Positions 20,201 through 30,889 of a DNA stretch of 64,000 bases are shown here, piece by piece. A model generated the notes under the pieces. It was given only the letters and a program-made list of their open reading frames with translations. It did no database searches and was not told the origin of the DNA. The position numbers and the translations under genes were made by a program. Location of the stretch: NCBI RefSeq assembly GCF_034424545.1, contig NZ_CP139970.1, forward strand, positions 3,100,001 through 3,164,000, written 5' to 3'. This DNA is from Trinickia caryophylli. Lineage in GTDB: Bacteria > Pseudomonadota > Gammaproteobacteria > Burkholderiales > Burkholderiaceae. The stretch's first letter is position 1; every line of letters begins with the position of its first letter.

Positions 20201-21631
20201 GTGGAGCGGCATACGATCGATGAAGTTCAAGGAGGCGCCACACCGCGCGTCACGAGCATGCGCGTGATCCCCGTTGCGGGACGCGACAGCATGCTCATGA
20301 ACCTGTGCGGCGCGCATGCTCCGTTCTTCACGCGCAACCTCGTGCTGCTGACCGATTCGGCCGGCCGCACGGGCGTGGGCGAGGTGCCGGGCGGCGAGGG
20401 CATTCGCGGCGCGCTCGAGCGTGTGGTGCCGCTCGTCGTCGATACGTCGATCGGCCGCCTGAACGGTACGCTCAACGCCGTGCGCCGCGCACTCGGCGGT
20501 GCCGAAGACGCGCACCGCGGCACCGTCTACGAAGTGACGTCGCAAGCCGAGGCCGCCGTGCTGCGTCAGCCGCACGAGATCAACCTGCGCATGGACAACG
20601 TGCTCACCGCGATCGAAGCGGCGCTGCTCGATCTGCTCGGCCAGCACCTTGGCGTGCCCGTGGCCGAACTGCTCGCGAACGGCCAGCAGCGCGACCGGGT
20701 GCCGATGCTCGCGTACCTCTTCTACATCGGCGATCGCGCCAGGACCGACCTGCCTTACCTCGACGGCGCGAAGGCGCGCGACGGCTGGCTGCGGCTGCGC
20801 CACGAGCGCGCGCTGACGCCGGCCGAGATCGCCCGGCTCGCCGAGGCGGCACACGAGCGCTACGGTTTCGCCGACTTCAAGCTGAAGGGCGGCGTGATGG
20901 ACGGCGACGACGAGATGCAGGCGATCGCCGCGATCAAGGCGCGTTTTCCAAACGCGCGCGCGACGCTGGATCCGAACGGCGCGTGGTCGCTCGACGAGGC
21001 GATCCGGCTTTGCCGTGGCCAGGGCCATCTGCTGGCCTATGCGGAAGATCCCTGCGGCCCCGAAAACGGCTATTCGGGCCGCGAGACGATGGCCGAGTTC
21101 AAGCGCGCCACCGGCATTCCGACGGCGACGAACATGATCGCGACCGACTGGCGGCAACTCGGCCATGCAGTTTCGCTGCAGGCGGTCGATATCCCGTTGG
21201 CGGACCCGCACTTCTGGACGATGCAGGGGTCGGCCCGCGTGTCGCAGCTCACGAGCGAATGGGGCCTCACGTGGGGTTCCCATTCGAACAACCATTTCGA
21301 TGTGTCGCTCGCGATGTTCACGCACGTGGCGGCGGCGGCCCAGGGTCGTATCACCGCGATCGACACGCATTGGATCTGGCAGGAGAGCGAGGAGCGCCTC
21401 ACGCGCGAACCGTTCGAGATCGAAGGCGGCATGGTGGCGGTGCCCCAGCGGCCGGGCCTCGGCATCGAGATCGACCTCGAGCGCGTGGAGCAGGCGTACG
21501 CCCTCTACAAGTCGCTCGGCAGCGGCGCGCGCGACGATGCCGCGGCGATGCGCTATCTCGTGCCGGGCTGGACCTACGATCCCAAGCGCCCGAGCTTCGG
21601 GCGCGCCGTACGCGGCGCGCAGGCGCTCTGA
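20201..21631 (+). CDS. gudD: Glucarate dehydratase, first tandem copy
   Basis: An enolase-superfamily dehydratase of 476 residues that converts D-glucarate (and L-idarate) to 5-dehydro-4-deoxyglucarate. It has the KxK pair K227/K229 (FKLKGG), metal ligands in LDPNGAWSL and [14 protein letters not shown], and the basic histidine region [13 protein letters not shown] 20201 is taken as start because AAAGGAG lies 10 bases upstream. Compared with the second copy it has an N-terminal extension and an insertion near residues 103-125 ([15 protein letters not shown]). The product feeds KdgD. Confidence 0.9.
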   Translation: MERHTIDEVQGGATPRVTSMRVIPVAGRDSMLMNLCGAHAPFFTRNLVLLTDSAGRTGVGEVPGGEGIRGALERVVPLVVDTSIGRLNGTLNAVRRALGGAEDAHRGTVYEVTSQAEAAVLRQPHEINLRMDNVLTAIEAALLDLLGQHLGVPVAELLANGQQRDRVPMLAYLFYIGDRARTDLPYLDGAKARDGWLRLRHERALTPAEIARLAEAAHERYGFADFKLKGGVMDGDDEMQAIAAIKARFPNARATLDPNGAWSLDEAIRLCRGQGHLLAYAEDPCGPENGYSGRETMAEFKRATGIPTATNMIATDWRQLGHAVSLQAVDIPLADPHFWTMQGSARVSQLTSEWGLTWGSHSNNHFDVSLAMFTHVAAAAQGRITAIDTHWIWQESEERLTREPFEIEGGMVAVPQRPGLGIEIDLERVEQAYALYKSLGSGARDDAAAMRYLVPGWTYDPKRPSFGRAVRGAQAL

Positions 21632-21671
21632 CTAGAGACACAGGCAACCGTATCTGCAATCGGAAATCACG

Positions 21672-23012
21672 ATGTCCAACGCTTCCTCTAAAACCCCCGT
21701 CGTCGCGCGCATGCGCGTGATTCCCGTCGCCGGGCGCGACAGCATGCTGCTGAACCTCAGCGGCGCGCACGGTCCCTTTTTCACGCGCAACGTCGTCGTC
21801 CTCGAAGACAGCGAGGGCCGCGCGGGCGTGGGCGAGGTGCCGGGCGGGGAAGGGATCCGCCGTACGCTCGAAGAAGCGGCCGCACTCGTGGTCGGCGCGC
21901 CGATCGGCCGCTGGCAGGACGTGCTGAACGCGGTGCGCCGGCAGTTCGCCGACCGCGACTCGGGCGGACGCGGCACGCAAACGTTCGATCTGCGCATCGC
22001 CGTGCATGCCGTGACCGCCATCGAAGCGGCGCTGCTCGATCTGCTCGGCCAGCACCTCGAGGTACCCGTGGCGGCGCTGCTCGGCGAAGGGCAGCAACGC
22101 TCGCATGTACCGATGCTCGGCTACCTCTTTTACGTCGGCGAACGCGAGCGCACGGCGCTCGACTATCGCAGCGAGCGCGATGCCGACGACGCCTGGTTCC
22201 GCCTGCGCAACGAACCGGCGCTCACGCCCGACGCCGTCGTAGCGCTCGCGGCCGCCGCGCGCGAGCGCTACGGCTTCCGCGATTTCAAGCTGAAGGGCGG
22301 CGTGCTCTCCGGCGAAGAGGAAATCGCCGCCGTCACGGCGCTCGCGAAGCGCTTTCCCGATGCGCGCATCACGCTGGATCCGAACGGCGCATGGTCGCTT
22401 GCGGAAGCGGTGCGGCTGTGCCGCGACAAGCACGACGTGCTTGCTTATGCCGAGGATCCTTGCGGCGCCGAGAACGGCTATTCGGGCCGCGAGATCATGG
22501 CGGAGTTCCGCCGTGCCACGGGCCTGCCGACCGCCACGAACATGATCGCAACCGACTGGCGCCAGTTCGGCCATGCCGTGTCGTTGCAATCGGTCGACAT
22601 CCCGCTTGCCGACCCGCACTTCTGGACGATGCGCGGCTCGGTGCGCGTGGCGCAGCTCTGTGCGGAGTGGGGGCTCACCTGGGGATCGCACTCGAACAAT
22701 CACTTCGACATCTCGCTCGCGATGTTCACGCACGTGGCGGCGGCGGCACCGGGCCGGATCACGGCAATCGACACCCACTGGATCTGGCAGGACGGCCAGC
22801 GCCTCACCCGCGAGCCGTTTAAGATCGTCGAAGGGCAGGTGGCCGTGCCCAAGCGCGGCGGCCTTGGGGTCGAGATCGACGAGGAAGCGCTGGCGGCGGC
22901 GCACGCGCTTTATCTTGAGCACGGGCTCGGCAGCCGCGACGACGCGGTGGCGATGCAGTACCTCATTCCGGGATGGACGTTCGACAACAAACGTCCGTGC
23001 CTCGTGCGCTGA
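21672..23012 (+). CDS. gudD: Glucarate dehydratase, second tandem copy
   Basis: A 446-residue paralogue of the preceding gene, 40 bp downstream. All catalytic elements are kept: K206/K208 (FKLKGG), [23 protein letters not shown] and GSHSNNHFD. Its length matches the E. coli enzyme better than the first copy. Two intact copies suggest different substrates (such as glucarate versus idarate or another hexarate) or dosage, comparable to GudD and GudX in enterics. Which is which cannot be told by reading. Confidence 0.9.
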   Translation: MSNASSKTPVVARMRVIPVAGRDSMLLNLSGAHGPFFTRNVVVLEDSEGRAGVGEVPGGEGIRRTLEEAAALVVGAPIGRWQDVLNAVRRQFADRDSGGRGTQTFDLRIAVHAVTAIEAALLDLLGQHLEVPVAALLGEGQQRSHVPMLGYLFYVGERERTALDYRSERDADDAWFRLRNEPALTPDAVVALAAAARERYGFRDFKLKGGVLSGEEEIAAVTALAKRFPDARITLDPNGAWSLAEAVRLCRDKHDVLAYAEDPCGAENGYSGREIMAEFRRATGLPTATNMIATDWRQFGHAVSLQSVDIPLADPHFWTMRGSVRVAQLCAEWGLTWGSHSNNHFDISLAMFTHVAAAAPGRITAIDTHWIWQDGQRLTREPFKIVEGQVAVPKRGGLGVEIDEEALAAAHALYLEHGLGSRDDAVAMQYLIPGWTFDNKRPCLVR

Positions 23013-23064
23013 AGCGGGTTCGCGCGACGCACGCAGTAACGATGTCACGATGGAGTCTCTAGCA

Positions 23065-24660
23065 ATGTCCGTTTCTTCAACCGCGCCCGAGCAGGCTGCC
23101 GAGCGCGCTCTCACGATCCGCGTCGACGAGCGCGACAACGTCGCCATCGTCGTCAACGCGCGCGGACTGCCCGCGGGCACGGCGCTCGACGACGGCACCG
23201 TCCTTGCGCAGGGCGTGCCGCAAGGGCACAAGGTGGCGCTGGCCGATATCGCCGAGGGCGAGGCGGTGGTGCGCTATGGCGAGATCATCGGCTATGCGTC
23301 GCGCGCGCTGCCGCGCGGCAGCTGGGTAGACGAGCATGCGGTGCAGTTGCCACAGCCGCCCGCACTCGACGCGCTGCCGCTCGCCACGCGCAAGGCGCCC
23401 GATCTGCCGCCGCTCGAAGGCTATACGTTCGAGGGGTACCGCAACGCGGACGGCACGGTAGGCACGAAGAACGTGCTCGGCATCATGACGAGCGTGCAGT
23501 GCGTGGCGGGCGTGACCGACTATGTCGTCGATCGCATCAAGCGCGAGTTGATGCCGCGTTATCCGAACGTCGACGACGTCGTGGCTCTCACGCACACGTA
23601 TGGCTGCGGCGTGGCGATCAATGCGCCCGCGGCGATCGTGCCGATCCGTACGCTGCAGAATCTGGCCGTGAACCCGAACTTCGGTGGCGAAGTGCTCGTG
23701 ATCGGGCTTGGCTGCGAAAAACTCGTGCCCGAGCGGCTCGTGCCGTCGCAGCTCGCGCCGGGCGGCCGGATTCCGATCGAAGTGGCCGGCAAGGCCGAGT
23801 CGCCCGTGATGTCGCTGCAAGACGAGGCATACCACGGCTTCGGCGAAATGGTCGATGCGATCCTCGAGATGGCCGACAAGCGCCTCGCGCGGCTCAACGA
23901 ACGCCGCCGCGAGACGTGCCCGGCTTCGGACCTCGTCATCGGCGTGCAGTGCGGCGGCAGCGACGCGTTCTCGGGCGTGACGGCCAATCCCGCGGTGGGC
24001 TATGCGGCCGATCTGATCGTGCGCGCCGGTGGCACCGTGATGTTCTCGGAAGTGACGGAGGTGCGCGACGCAATCCATCTGCTTACGCCGCGTGCCGTCG
24101 ACGAGGAAGTGGGGCGCGCGCTGCTGCGCGAGATGGCGTGGTACGACGATTATCTGAGCGGCGGCCGTGCCGACCGCAGCGCGAACCCCTCGCCCGGCAA
24201 CAAGCGCGGCGGGCTGTCGAACGTGGTGGAGAAGGCGCTCGGCTCGATCGTGAAGTCGGGCACGAGCCCGATCGTCGACGTACTTGGCCCTGGCGAGAAG
24301 ATGCGCCGCAAGGGGCTCATCTTCGCGGCCACGCCCGCGAGCGATTTCGTCTGCGGCACGCTGCAGCTCGCCTCGGGTATCAACCTGCAAGTGTTCACAA
24401 CCGGCCGCGGTACCCCTTACGGCCTCGCCATGGCACCCGTCATCAAGGTCTCGACGCGCAAATCGCTCTCCGAGCGCTGGCACGATCTGATCGACCTCGA
24501 CGCCGGCCGGATCGCCACGGGCGAGAAGACGATTGCCGATATCGGCTGGGAGCTGTTCCAGATGATCCTGGACGTGGCGAGCGGCCGCAAGGAGGTCTGC
24601 GCGGACAAGCTTGGGCTGCGCAACGATCTCGTTCTGTTCAATCCGGCTCCGGTGACCTGA
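23065..24660 (+). CDS. garD: Galactarate dehydratase
   Basis: A 531-residue UxaA/GarD-family enzyme, length close to the 523 of E. coli GarD. It dehydrates galactarate to 5-dehydro-4-deoxyglucarate. It has an N-terminal SAF-like domain ([15 protein letters not shown], then [25 protein letters not shown]), and the catalytic domain shows [34 protein letters not shown] and SEVTEV. Start 23065 is preferred because GGAG lies 9 bases before it; an in-frame ATG at 23050 is possible. It widens the pathway from glucarate to galactarate. Confidence 0.92.
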   Translation: MSVSSTAPEQAAERALTIRVDERDNVAIVVNARGLPAGTALDDGTVLAQGVPQGHKVALADIAEGEAVVRYGEIIGYASRALPRGSWVDEHAVQLPQPPALDALPLATRKAPDLPPLEGYTFEGYRNADGTVGTKNVLGIMTSVQCVAGVTDYVVDRIKRELMPRYPNVDDVVALTHTYGCGVAINAPAAIVPIRTLQNLAVNPNFGGEVLVIGLGCEKLVPERLVPSQLAPGGRIPIEVAGKAESPVMSLQDEAYHGFGEMVDAILEMADKRLARLNERRRETCPASDLVIGVQCGGSDAFSGVTANPAVGYAADLIVRAGGTVMFSEVTEVRDAIHLLTPRAVDEEVGRALLREMAWYDDYLSGGRADRSANPSPGNKRGGLSNVVEKALGSIVKSGTSPIVDVLGPGEKMRRKGLIFAATPASDFVCGTLQLASGINLQVFTTGRGTPYGLAMAPVIKVSTRKSLSERWHDLIDLDAGRIATGEKTIADIGWELFQMILDVASGRKEVCADKLGLRNDLVLFNPAPVT

Positions 24661-24661
24661 C

Positions 24662-25513
24662 ATGACAACCGATATCCAGATGGCTGCCGATCCGCTCGAC
24701 GGCATCAGCGTCCGCTGCGGCCGTATCCTGCTCACGGGCGCGGCGGGCAACCTCGGCCGCGTGCTGCGCGAGCGGCTCACGCGCTACTGCGACGTACTGC
24801 GCTCGTCCGACCTCGCCCCGCTCGCCGAGCTCGGCGAACGAGAAGAGTCGATGCCGTGCAATCTGGCCGACGCAAAGGCCGTCGATGCGCTCGTGCGCGG
24901 ATGCGATGCGATCGTGCATCTGGGTGGCGTGTCGGTCGAGCGGCCGTTCGAGGAAATTCTGCCGGCGAACATCGAGGGTACTTACCATCTTTACGAGGCG
25001 GCGCGGCGCCACGGCGTGAAGCGCATCGTCTTCGCGAGCTCGAACCACGTCACCGGTTTTTATCGGCAAGACGAGGTGATCGGCCCCGAAGACCCGCCGC
25101 GCCCCGATGGCTACTATGGCATCTCGAAGGCGTTCGGCGAGCAGCTCGCGCGCTTTTACTTCGACCGCTACGGCATCGAGACGGTTTCGATCCGCATCGG
25201 CTCGTCGTTTCCCGAGCCGAAGGACCGCCGCATGCTGACGACGTGGCTCGGCTACGACGATCTCGAGCAGCTCGTGCGCCGCGCGATGTTCGTGCCGAAC
25301 GTTGGCTGCCTCGTTGTATATGGTGTGTCGGCCAATCGCGACTGGTGGTGGAACAACGACGCGGCCGCGGCGAAGCTCGGCTACGTGCCGGCTCAAACGA
25401 GCGAGCCGTGGCGCGCGCGCATCGAGAACCAACAGGCGCCGCTTCCCGAAACGGATCCGGTGCGCCGTTATCAGGGCGGCGGGTTCGTCGTGGCGGGGCC
25501 ATTCGGCGACTGA
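24662..25513 (+). CDS. udh: Uronate dehydrogenase
   Basis: A 283-residue short-chain dehydrogenase. Rossmann motif LLTGAAGNLGRVLRERL, VHLGGVSVERPFEEI, and the catalytic Y152-x3-K156 (DGYYGISKAFGE) followed by SIRIGSSFPEPKDRRMLTTWL are the marks of NAD uronate dehydrogenase. It oxidises glucuronate or galacturonate to the aldaro-lactone. It starts 1 bp after garD. It connects uronic acids to the hexarate enzymes upstream in the operon. Confidence 0.88.
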   Translation: MTTDIQMAADPLDGISVRCGRILLTGAAGNLGRVLRERLTRYCDVLRSSDLAPLAELGEREESMPCNLADAKAVDALVRGCDAIVHLGGVSVERPFEEILPANIEGTYHLYEAARRHGVKRIVFASSNHVTGFYRQDEVIGPEDPPRPDGYYGISKAFGEQLARFYFDRYGIETVSIRIGSSFPEPKDRRMLTTWLGYDDLEQLVRRAMFVPNVGCLVVYGVSANRDWWWNNDAAAAKLGYVPAQTSEPWRARIENQQAPLPETDPVRRYQGGGFVVAGPFGD

Positions 25514-25520
25514 GGCGCAC

Positions 25521-26411
25521 ATGCTGCAGACGGTATCGGTCGAGCGGATCGGAGACATGCGATGCGAAGTGGGCGAAAGCCCGCTCTGGCTTGCGCACGC
25601 GGGCGTGCTTTATTGGACCGACATCACGGGCCGCAGGCTCTGGCGTTTCGATGAAGGAACCGGGCGCGCCGACAGTTGGGCCCTGCCCGAGATGGCCGGC
25701 TCGCTCGCGGCGATCGAGGGCGGTGGGCTCGCGCTCGCGATGGAATCGGGCATTTACCGTGTGCCGGTGCCGCAGCCTGGCGACATGATCGGCACGCCGC
25801 AGCCGCTCGCGCGCGTGGCGCACGCGCGCGCCGACATGCGCTTCAACGACGGCCGCTGCGACCGGCAAGGGCGCTTCATTGCCGGCACGATGGTGCTCGA
25901 TACGGCGCTTGCATTGCCGCTCGGCATGCTGTTGCAGCTCGATACGGCGGGGCGCCGCTTCGAGACGCTCGAGCGCGGGCTCATCGTTTCCAACGGCTTG
26001 GCGTTCAGCCCCGACGGGCGCACCATGTATCTGTCCGACTCGCACGCGAGCCGTCAGACGGTCTGGGCCTTCGAATACGACGTCGACACGGGAAAGCCGT
26101 ACAACCGACGTATCTTCATCGACATGACCGCGCACGCGGGCCGCCCGGACGGCGCGGCCGTCGATGCCGACGGCTGCTACTGGATCTGCGGCAACGACGC
26201 GGGGCAGGTGCATCGCTTCACGCCGGACGGCCGGCTCGATCGCAGCATCGAAGTGCCGGTGGCCAAGCCGGCGATGTGCGCATTCGGCGGCGAGCGGCTC
26301 GACACGCTTTACGTAACGTCGATCCGCACCGCGGACGATCCGCTTTCCGGGGCGCTCTTCGCGATGCGCCCCGGCGTGACAGGGTTACCGGAACCTGCGA
26401 TGCGCTTATGA
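25521..26411 (+). CDS. SMP-30/gluconolactonase-family lactonase
   Basis: A 296-residue beta-propeller lactonase. Metal ligands are seen in CEVGESPLW (Glu), NDGRCDRQGRF (Asn/Asp), NGLAFSPDGRTMYLSDS (Asn) and GRPDGAAVDADGCYW (Asp). The expected job is to open the galactaro- or glucaro-lactone made by the uronate dehydrogenase 7 bp upstream. Related family members act on gluconolactone or other sugar lactones, so substrate is inferred from context. Confidence 0.85.
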   Translation: MLQTVSVERIGDMRCEVGESPLWLAHAGVLYWTDITGRRLWRFDEGTGRADSWALPEMAGSLAAIEGGGLALAMESGIYRVPVPQPGDMIGTPQPLARVAHARADMRFNDGRCDRQGRFIAGTMVLDTALALPLGMLLQLDTAGRRFETLERGLIVSNGLAFSPDGRTMYLSDSHASRQTVWAFEYDVDTGKPYNRRIFIDMTAHAGRPDGAAVDADGCYWICGNDAGQVHRFTPDGRLDRSIEVPVAKPAMCAFGGERLDTLYVTSIRTADDPLSGALFAMRPGVTGLPEPAMRL

Positions 26412-26510
26412 CGCCGCAGGCCGGAAAAACGGGGGCGCGCCGCGAGGCACGCATTGAATCCAAGCAAACGGCATACAGGAAAAGGGACCATGCTTAACTA
26501 CGGAGGAGAC

Positions 26511-27674
26511 ATGAAAGGTAAGCATTTCGTGCATCGCGCGGGCCGCATCGCGGCGGCGCTGTGCTTTTCGTTGACGGCGGCGGCGAGCTTCGCGGCCGAC
26601 CCCGTCTCGCTGAACGTCGTCGACGTAGCGGGCAACCTCGCGTTGACCAAGGCCGGCTTCGAAGCATTCAAGGCGAAGTATCCGGACCTCGTCAGCAATA
26701 TCACTTATACGAATGCGCCGGCGCCGCAACTGCCGGGCAAGATCAAGGCGATGCAAGGGGCGGGCCGCTCCGATATCGACCTCGTTCTCACGGGTACCGA
26801 TGCGCTTGCCGCCGGCATCGAGCAAAAGCTCTGGATGAAACTGCCGGAGAAGATGCTCGGCGACGCGAACGGCAAATACGCGCCGGGTCCGAAGGAGATG
26901 CAAAAGCTCGCGCAGGGCGAAGGCCTCGAAGTAACGTTCATGCCGGCTGGCCCGCTCGTCGAATACAACCCCGCCAAGGTGCCGCCCGCCGAGGTGCCGA
27001 AGACGCCTGAGCAACTGCTCTCGTGGTGCAAGGCGCACCCGGGCAAGTTCATCTATGCGCGCCCCGCCAACTCGGGCCCGGGCCGCACGTTCCTGATGGG
27101 CCTGCCTTATATCCTCGGCGACAAGGACCCGCAGGACCCGGAGAAGGGCTGGGACAAGACGTGGGCCTTCCTCAAACAGCTCAACGAATGCGTGCCTTAC
27201 TACGCCGGCGGCACGTCGGCCGTGATGAAGGAACTCGGCGAAGGTACGCGTGACATGACCGTCACCGTGACGGGCTGGGACATCAATCCGCGCGCGCTCG
27301 GCATCGTGCCCGCCGAGTTCAAGGTGCAACCGTTCGACAACATGAAGTGGGTCAACGATGCCCACTACATGGTCATTCCGAAGGGGGTGCCGAAGGAGAA
27401 GGTCGAAGTACTCGAGAAGATGATGAACTTCATGCTCGAGCCCGCGCAACAGGCGATGACCTACGACGACGGCTATTTCTATCCGGGCCCGGCGATCGAT
27501 GGCCTCACGCCCTCGAACGCGCCCGAGAAGAGTCGCGTGGTGCTGCAGAAATTCGGTCGGCCCGAGTACGGCGGTTGGCTGAAGAAGTACCCGAACGTGC
27601 AGCCGCTGCCCGCCGACAAGATGGTCCAGGCGTTCCAGAAGTGGGACCGCGAGATCGGCTCGCAGAAGAAGTAA
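26511..27674 (+). CDS. ABC transporter periplasmic binding protein
   Basis: A 387-residue extracellular solute-binding protein. A signal peptide (to about residue 28, cleavage near ASFAADP) precedes a type-2 binding-protein fold. Its style matches binding proteins of the spermidine/putrescine/iron class. The ATG at 26511 is chosen since GGAGGAG is 2-8 bases before it; ATG 26454 and 26490 are alternatives. It heads a four-gene importer directly behind the hexarate genes. A sugar-acid substrate is plausible but unproven. Confidence 0.8.
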   Translation: MKGKHFVHRAGRIAAALCFSLTAAASFAADPVSLNVVDVAGNLALTKAGFEAFKAKYPDLVSNITYTNAPAPQLPGKIKAMQGAGRSDIDLVLTGTDALAAGIEQKLWMKLPEKMLGDANGKYAPGPKEMQKLAQGEGLEVTFMPAGPLVEYNPAKVPPAEVPKTPEQLLSWCKAHPGKFIYARPANSGPGRTFLMGLPYILGDKDPQDPEKGWDKTWAFLKQLNECVPYYAGGTSAVMKELGEGTRDMTVTVTGWDINPRALGIVPAEFKVQPFDNMKWVNDAHYMVIPKGVPKEKVEVLEKMMNFMLEPAQQAMTYDDGYFYPGPAIDGLTPSNAPEKSRVVLQKFGRPEYGGWLKKYPNVQPLPADKMVQAFQKWDREIGSQKK

Positions 27675-27690
27675 CGCAAAGCGAACGCGG

Positions 27691-27713
27691 CGCGGCCGGC
27701 TCGACCGGCCGCG
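27691..27713 (+). other. Intercistronic hairpin between binding-protein and ATPase genes
   Basis: CGCGGCCGG and CCGGCCGCG form a 9-bp perfect stem within the 67-bp gap. Such hairpins after a binding-protein gene commonly protect its mRNA and raise its expression relative to the membrane parts. Confidence 0.5.
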
Positions 27714-27741
27714 TCAGCCAGACGTCAGTCAGGAAATCATC

Positions 27742-28824
27742 ATGAAGCATACTTTCGATCGGTTGCGTCTCAACTCGGTGTGTCGCAGCTTCGCCAACGC
27801 GGAAGGCGCGAACGTCGCAGCACTTCAAGGGCTCGATCTGAATATCGAACGCGGCGAGTTCATCGCGCTGCTCGGGCCGTCAGGATGCGGCAAGTCGACG
27901 GCGCTCAATTGCATCGCCGGCCTGCAGCCGCTCACAGGCGGTGAGATCTGGCTGGACGACAAACGTATCGACGTGCTGCCGCCCGAAAAGCGCGGCTTCG
28001 GCATGGTCTTTCAGAATTACGCGCTCTTTCCGCACATGAGCGTGCTCGACAACGTGGGCTTCGGCCTCAAGATGCGCGGCACGCCGAAGGCGGAAACCGA
28101 GCGCCGCGCGCGTGCCGCGCTGCAGCTCGTGCAACTTGTCGGACACGAGCACAAGCTGCCGGGCCAGCTCTCCGGTGGCCAGCAGCAGCGTGTTGCCATT
28201 GCGCGCGCGATCGTGATCGAGCCGCCCGTCGTGTTGATGGACGAGCCGCTCTCCAACCTCGATACGAAGCTGCGCATCGAAATGCGCGCCGAAATTCGCC
28301 GCATCCATGGCGAGCTCGAACGCGCGACGATCTACGTGACGCACGATCAGGACGAAGCCCTTTCGATGGCCGACCGCATCGTCGTCATGAAAGAAGGCGT
28401 GGTGCAGCAAGTCGCCTCCCCGAAGGAAGTCTACGGCCGCCCGCGCAATCTGCACGTCGCGCGGTTCATGGGATACCGCAACGTGGTGGCCTGCACGCTC
28501 GAGGGCACGGCGGGCGAGGGCGTGTCGGTGCAGGCGGGCGGCGTGAAATTCGTCGCCTCGGCGATGGAAGAGTTCGACTCGAAGTCGGCCATGCTCGCCA
28601 TCCGCCCCGAAGACCTCGTGCGCGCGCAACCGGGTTCGCCCAATGCGTTCGAGGTCGATGTCGACGTTGTCGAATACGGCGGCCGCGATTCGCTGCTTTT
28701 CGTGAAGGCACCGTTTGGCCAGCTCTGGGCGCGCGTGGAAGGCGAGTTCGCCGAAGGCGAGCGCGTCACGCTGGCTGTCGCGAGCGATCGCGCGCTCGTC
28801 TACCGGCCGGAGCTCGCATCATGA
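27742..28824 (+). CDS. ABC transporter ATPase, PotA/UgpC type
   Basis: A 360-residue ATPase with Walker [10 protein letters not shown] (45-53), signature LSGGQQQR (143-150), Walker B VVLMDEP (163-169), H-loop [15 protein letters not shown], and a C-terminal TOBE-like regulatory domain ([13 protein letters not shown]). It powers the importer whose binding protein is upstream. The stop overlaps the following permease gene by 4 bases (ATGA). Confidence 0.88.
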   Translation: MKHTFDRLRLNSVCRSFANAEGANVAALQGLDLNIERGEFIALLGPSGCGKSTALNCIAGLQPLTGGEIWLDDKRIDVLPPEKRGFGMVFQNYALFPHMSVLDNVGFGLKMRGTPKAETERRARAALQLVQLVGHEHKLPGQLSGGQQQRVAIARAIVIEPPVVLMDEPLSNLDTKLRIEMRAEIRRIHGELERATIYVTHDQDEALSMADRIVVMKEGVVQQVASPKEVYGRPRNLHVARFMGYRNVVACTLEGTAGEGVSVQAGGVKFVASAMEEFDSKSAMLAIRPEDLVRAQPGSPNAFEVDVDVVEYGGRDSLLFVKAPFGQLWARVEGEFAEGERVTLAVASDRALVYRPELAS

Positions 28825-29690
28825 GCGCGCTCTCGCTATCGGGCCCGCGCGACGCAAAGGGCTGGCTCGTCACCCCGGCTCTCGGGTTTATTCTGGCGCT
28901 CTTCGTCTACCCGTTCGCCTACGGCCTGATGCTTTCGTTCGAGCCGATGAACGGCGGTGGGATTCTCGCCAACTACACGACGTTCTTCACCGACAGCGCG
29001 ATGTGGCCGACGGTCCTCGTGACGCTGAAGCTCGCCGTGCCCGCAACGATCATCAATGTCGGATTGTCGGTCCCCGCAGCGTTCGCGCTGCGGCGCAAGT
29101 CGCCGTATCAGAAGTTCGTGACGACGTTGCTCGTGATCCCCGTCACGCTAGGCACTGTGCTGATCGCCGACGGCATGCTGAGCTATTTCTCGCCGAACGG
29201 ATGGTTTACGCAGGCGGTGCAGGCGCTCCATCTTTACGGCGACGAAGTCCGGCTCACACACAACTACTGGGGCGTGCTGATTTCGCTTGTCGTCTCGGGC
29301 TTTCCATTCGCGTTCCTGCTGACGCTCTCGTATGTGACCGGCATCGACCCGACGCTCGCGCGCGCGGCTGCGACGCTTGGCGCGGGCCCCTGGCAGCAGT
29401 TCCGGCAAGTCTATCTGCCGCTGCTCGTGCCTGGCCTCACCATGGCGGCATGCCTTTCGTTCGTGCAGGCGTTTTCGGTGTTTCCGTCCGCCGTCCTGCT
29501 CGGCGCGCCGGCGGGGCCGACGCGCGTGATTTCGATCGCCGCGTCCGAAGCCGCGTTCGAGAACTACGATTATTCGCTCGCCTCGACGATCGCCATCGTC
29601 ATGGGCTTCGTGCAGTTGCTCGTCGTGGCCGGTATGTTGGGCGCTCGCCGCTTCTTCTATACAGGTCCGGTGACGGGAGGGAAAGGCTGA
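28821..29690 (+). CDS. ABC transporter permease (PotB-like)
   Basis: A 289-residue inner-membrane permease with about six hydrophobic segments. The EAA-type coupling loop reads RAAATLGAGPWQQFRQVYLPLLVPG, typical of type-I importers of the spermidine/iron class. It begins inside the ATPase stop codon and its own TGA overlaps the next ATG, so all parts are coupled. Confidence 0.87.
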   Translation: MSALSLSGPRDAKGWLVTPALGFILALFVYPFAYGLMLSFEPMNGGGILANYTTFFTDSAMWPTVLVTLKLAVPATIINVGLSVPAAFALRRKSPYQKFVTTLLVIPVTLGTVLIADGMLSYFSPNGWFTQAVQALHLYGDEVRLTHNYWGVLISLVVSGFPFAFLLTLSYVTGIDPTLARAAATLGAGPWQQFRQVYLPLLVPGLTMAACLSFVQAFSVFPSAVLLGAPAGPTRVISIAASEAAFENYDYSLASTIAIVMGFVQLLVVAGMLGARRFFYTGPVTGGKG

Positions 29691-30610
29691 TGACCACCGA
29701 TAACCAAACTGCTCGCGCGCTGCCGCTGCGCGAGTCGCTGGGCGGCCGCGGCACGCAGTCGAACACGCGGCCGACCAAGCAGACCGAAGGCGTGGGCTCG
29801 CGCCTGTGGCGCGTGCTCGTCTGGGGCGTCATGGCGTTCTTCCTGCTCAACGTGCTGCTGCTGATCGCCACCGTGGCCGTGAATTCGATCGCGACGCGCT
29901 GGTTCGGCACGCCTTTGCCGCAGGGTTTCACGCTGCACTGGTACGCGCAGGCATGGAGCGACTTTCAGCTCTCGAGCGTGCTGTGGGTGACCGTCGAAGT
30001 CGTCGGCGCCGTCGTACTGCTGTCGATCGCGCTCGGCGTGCCGGCCGCTTATGCGCTCGCTCGGGCGCAGTTCCCCGGCAAGCGCATTGCGATGCTCGTG
30101 TTCTTGTTGCCGCTCATGGTGCCGCCCGTCACGTACGGCATCCCGATGGCCACCGTCATGTACAAGGTGGGGTTGGCCGGTACGCTCGGCGGCGTGATTC
30201 TCGCGAACCTCGTGCCTGCGCTGCCGTTCGTGATTCTCGTCATGACGCCGTTCATCGAGCAGATCGACCCGAACCTCGAGGCGGCCGCACGCATCTTCGG
30301 TGCGAACACGGCGCGCTATTTCCGCCATGTGCTGCTGCCGCTGCTCGTGCCGGGCATGCTCGCCGCGGGCCTGCTCGTGCTCGTGCGCACGATCGGCATG
30401 TTCGAGCTCACGTTCTTTACGGCCGGGCCCAGCACGCAGACGCTCGTCGTCGCACTCTATTACGCCGTGTTCTCGACGGGCGTACGGGCGCCGCAGGCAA
30501 TCGATGCGATGGCGATGATCTACATGGGCATCACGCTCGTGTGGGTGATCATCGCGCTGCAGTTCGTGAGCCCGACGCAGCTCGTCTCGCGTGTGAAGGA
30601 GCAGCGCTGA
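29690..30610 (+). CDS. ABC transporter permease (PotC-like)
   Basis: A 306-residue permease with an unusually long hydrophilic N-terminus (about 37 residues) before the first membrane segment. The coupling loop is EAAARIFGANTARYFRHVLLPLLVPG. ATG 29690 overlaps the preceding stop (TGATG). It completes the importer. A hairpin with a 9-bp stem follows at 30627-30648. Confidence 0.87.
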   Translation: MTTDNQTARALPLRESLGGRGTQSNTRPTKQTEGVGSRLWRVLVWGVMAFFLLNVLLLIATVAVNSIATRWFGTPLPQGFTLHWYAQAWSDFQLSSVLWVTVEVVGAVVLLSIALGVPAAYALARAQFPGKRIAMLVFLLPLMVPPVTYGIPMATVMYKVGLAGTLGGVILANLVPALPFVILVMTPFIEQIDPNLEAAARIFGANTARYFRHVLLPLLVPGMLAAGLLVLVRTIGMFELTFFTAGPSTQTLVVALYYAVFSTGVRAPQAIDAMAMIYMGITLVWVIIALQFVSPTQLVSRVKEQR

Positions 30611-30626
30611 GCCAGATGAGCCATTG

Positions 30627-30648
30627 CCGCGGCGACCGTTCGCCGCGG
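30627..30648 (+). terminator. Hairpin after the ABC importer operon
   Basis: CCGCGGCGA (30627-30635) and TCGCCGCGG (30640-30648) form a perfect 9-bp stem with loop CCGT, 16 bp after the permease stop. Without a T-run it is only a probable terminator. The stretch from here to about 30890 shows no gene. Confidence 0.5.
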
Positions 30649-30889
30649 TTGTCGCTGTGGTATCCACCTTCGGCTTCTCGTCAACGGCTGATAACGAGAA
30701 AGTGGATGCCGGCCCCGGCAAGTTGCTGAGCATCGATTCGATCGCTGTTCGGCGGTGAGGCGAGCGCGAGGTGGGCAAGGGGCGGCTTGCGATCGAGCAA
30801 CAAGCAGGAGCCAGGAAGTGCAATCGAAACGCATGGGCAATATGCGTTGATGGATGATCGAGCTCATCGCGTGATTGGCATCGTCGGTC

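Noticed and set aside
21399..23231. A 610-residue minus-strand frame opposite the second glucarate dehydratase, and similar long antisense frames at 5-7, 29.6-30.8, 39.5-41.4, 57-59 and 59.4-61.4 kb
   Set aside because: They mirror real genes, are Arg/His/Asp-rich without motifs, and result from high third-position GC.
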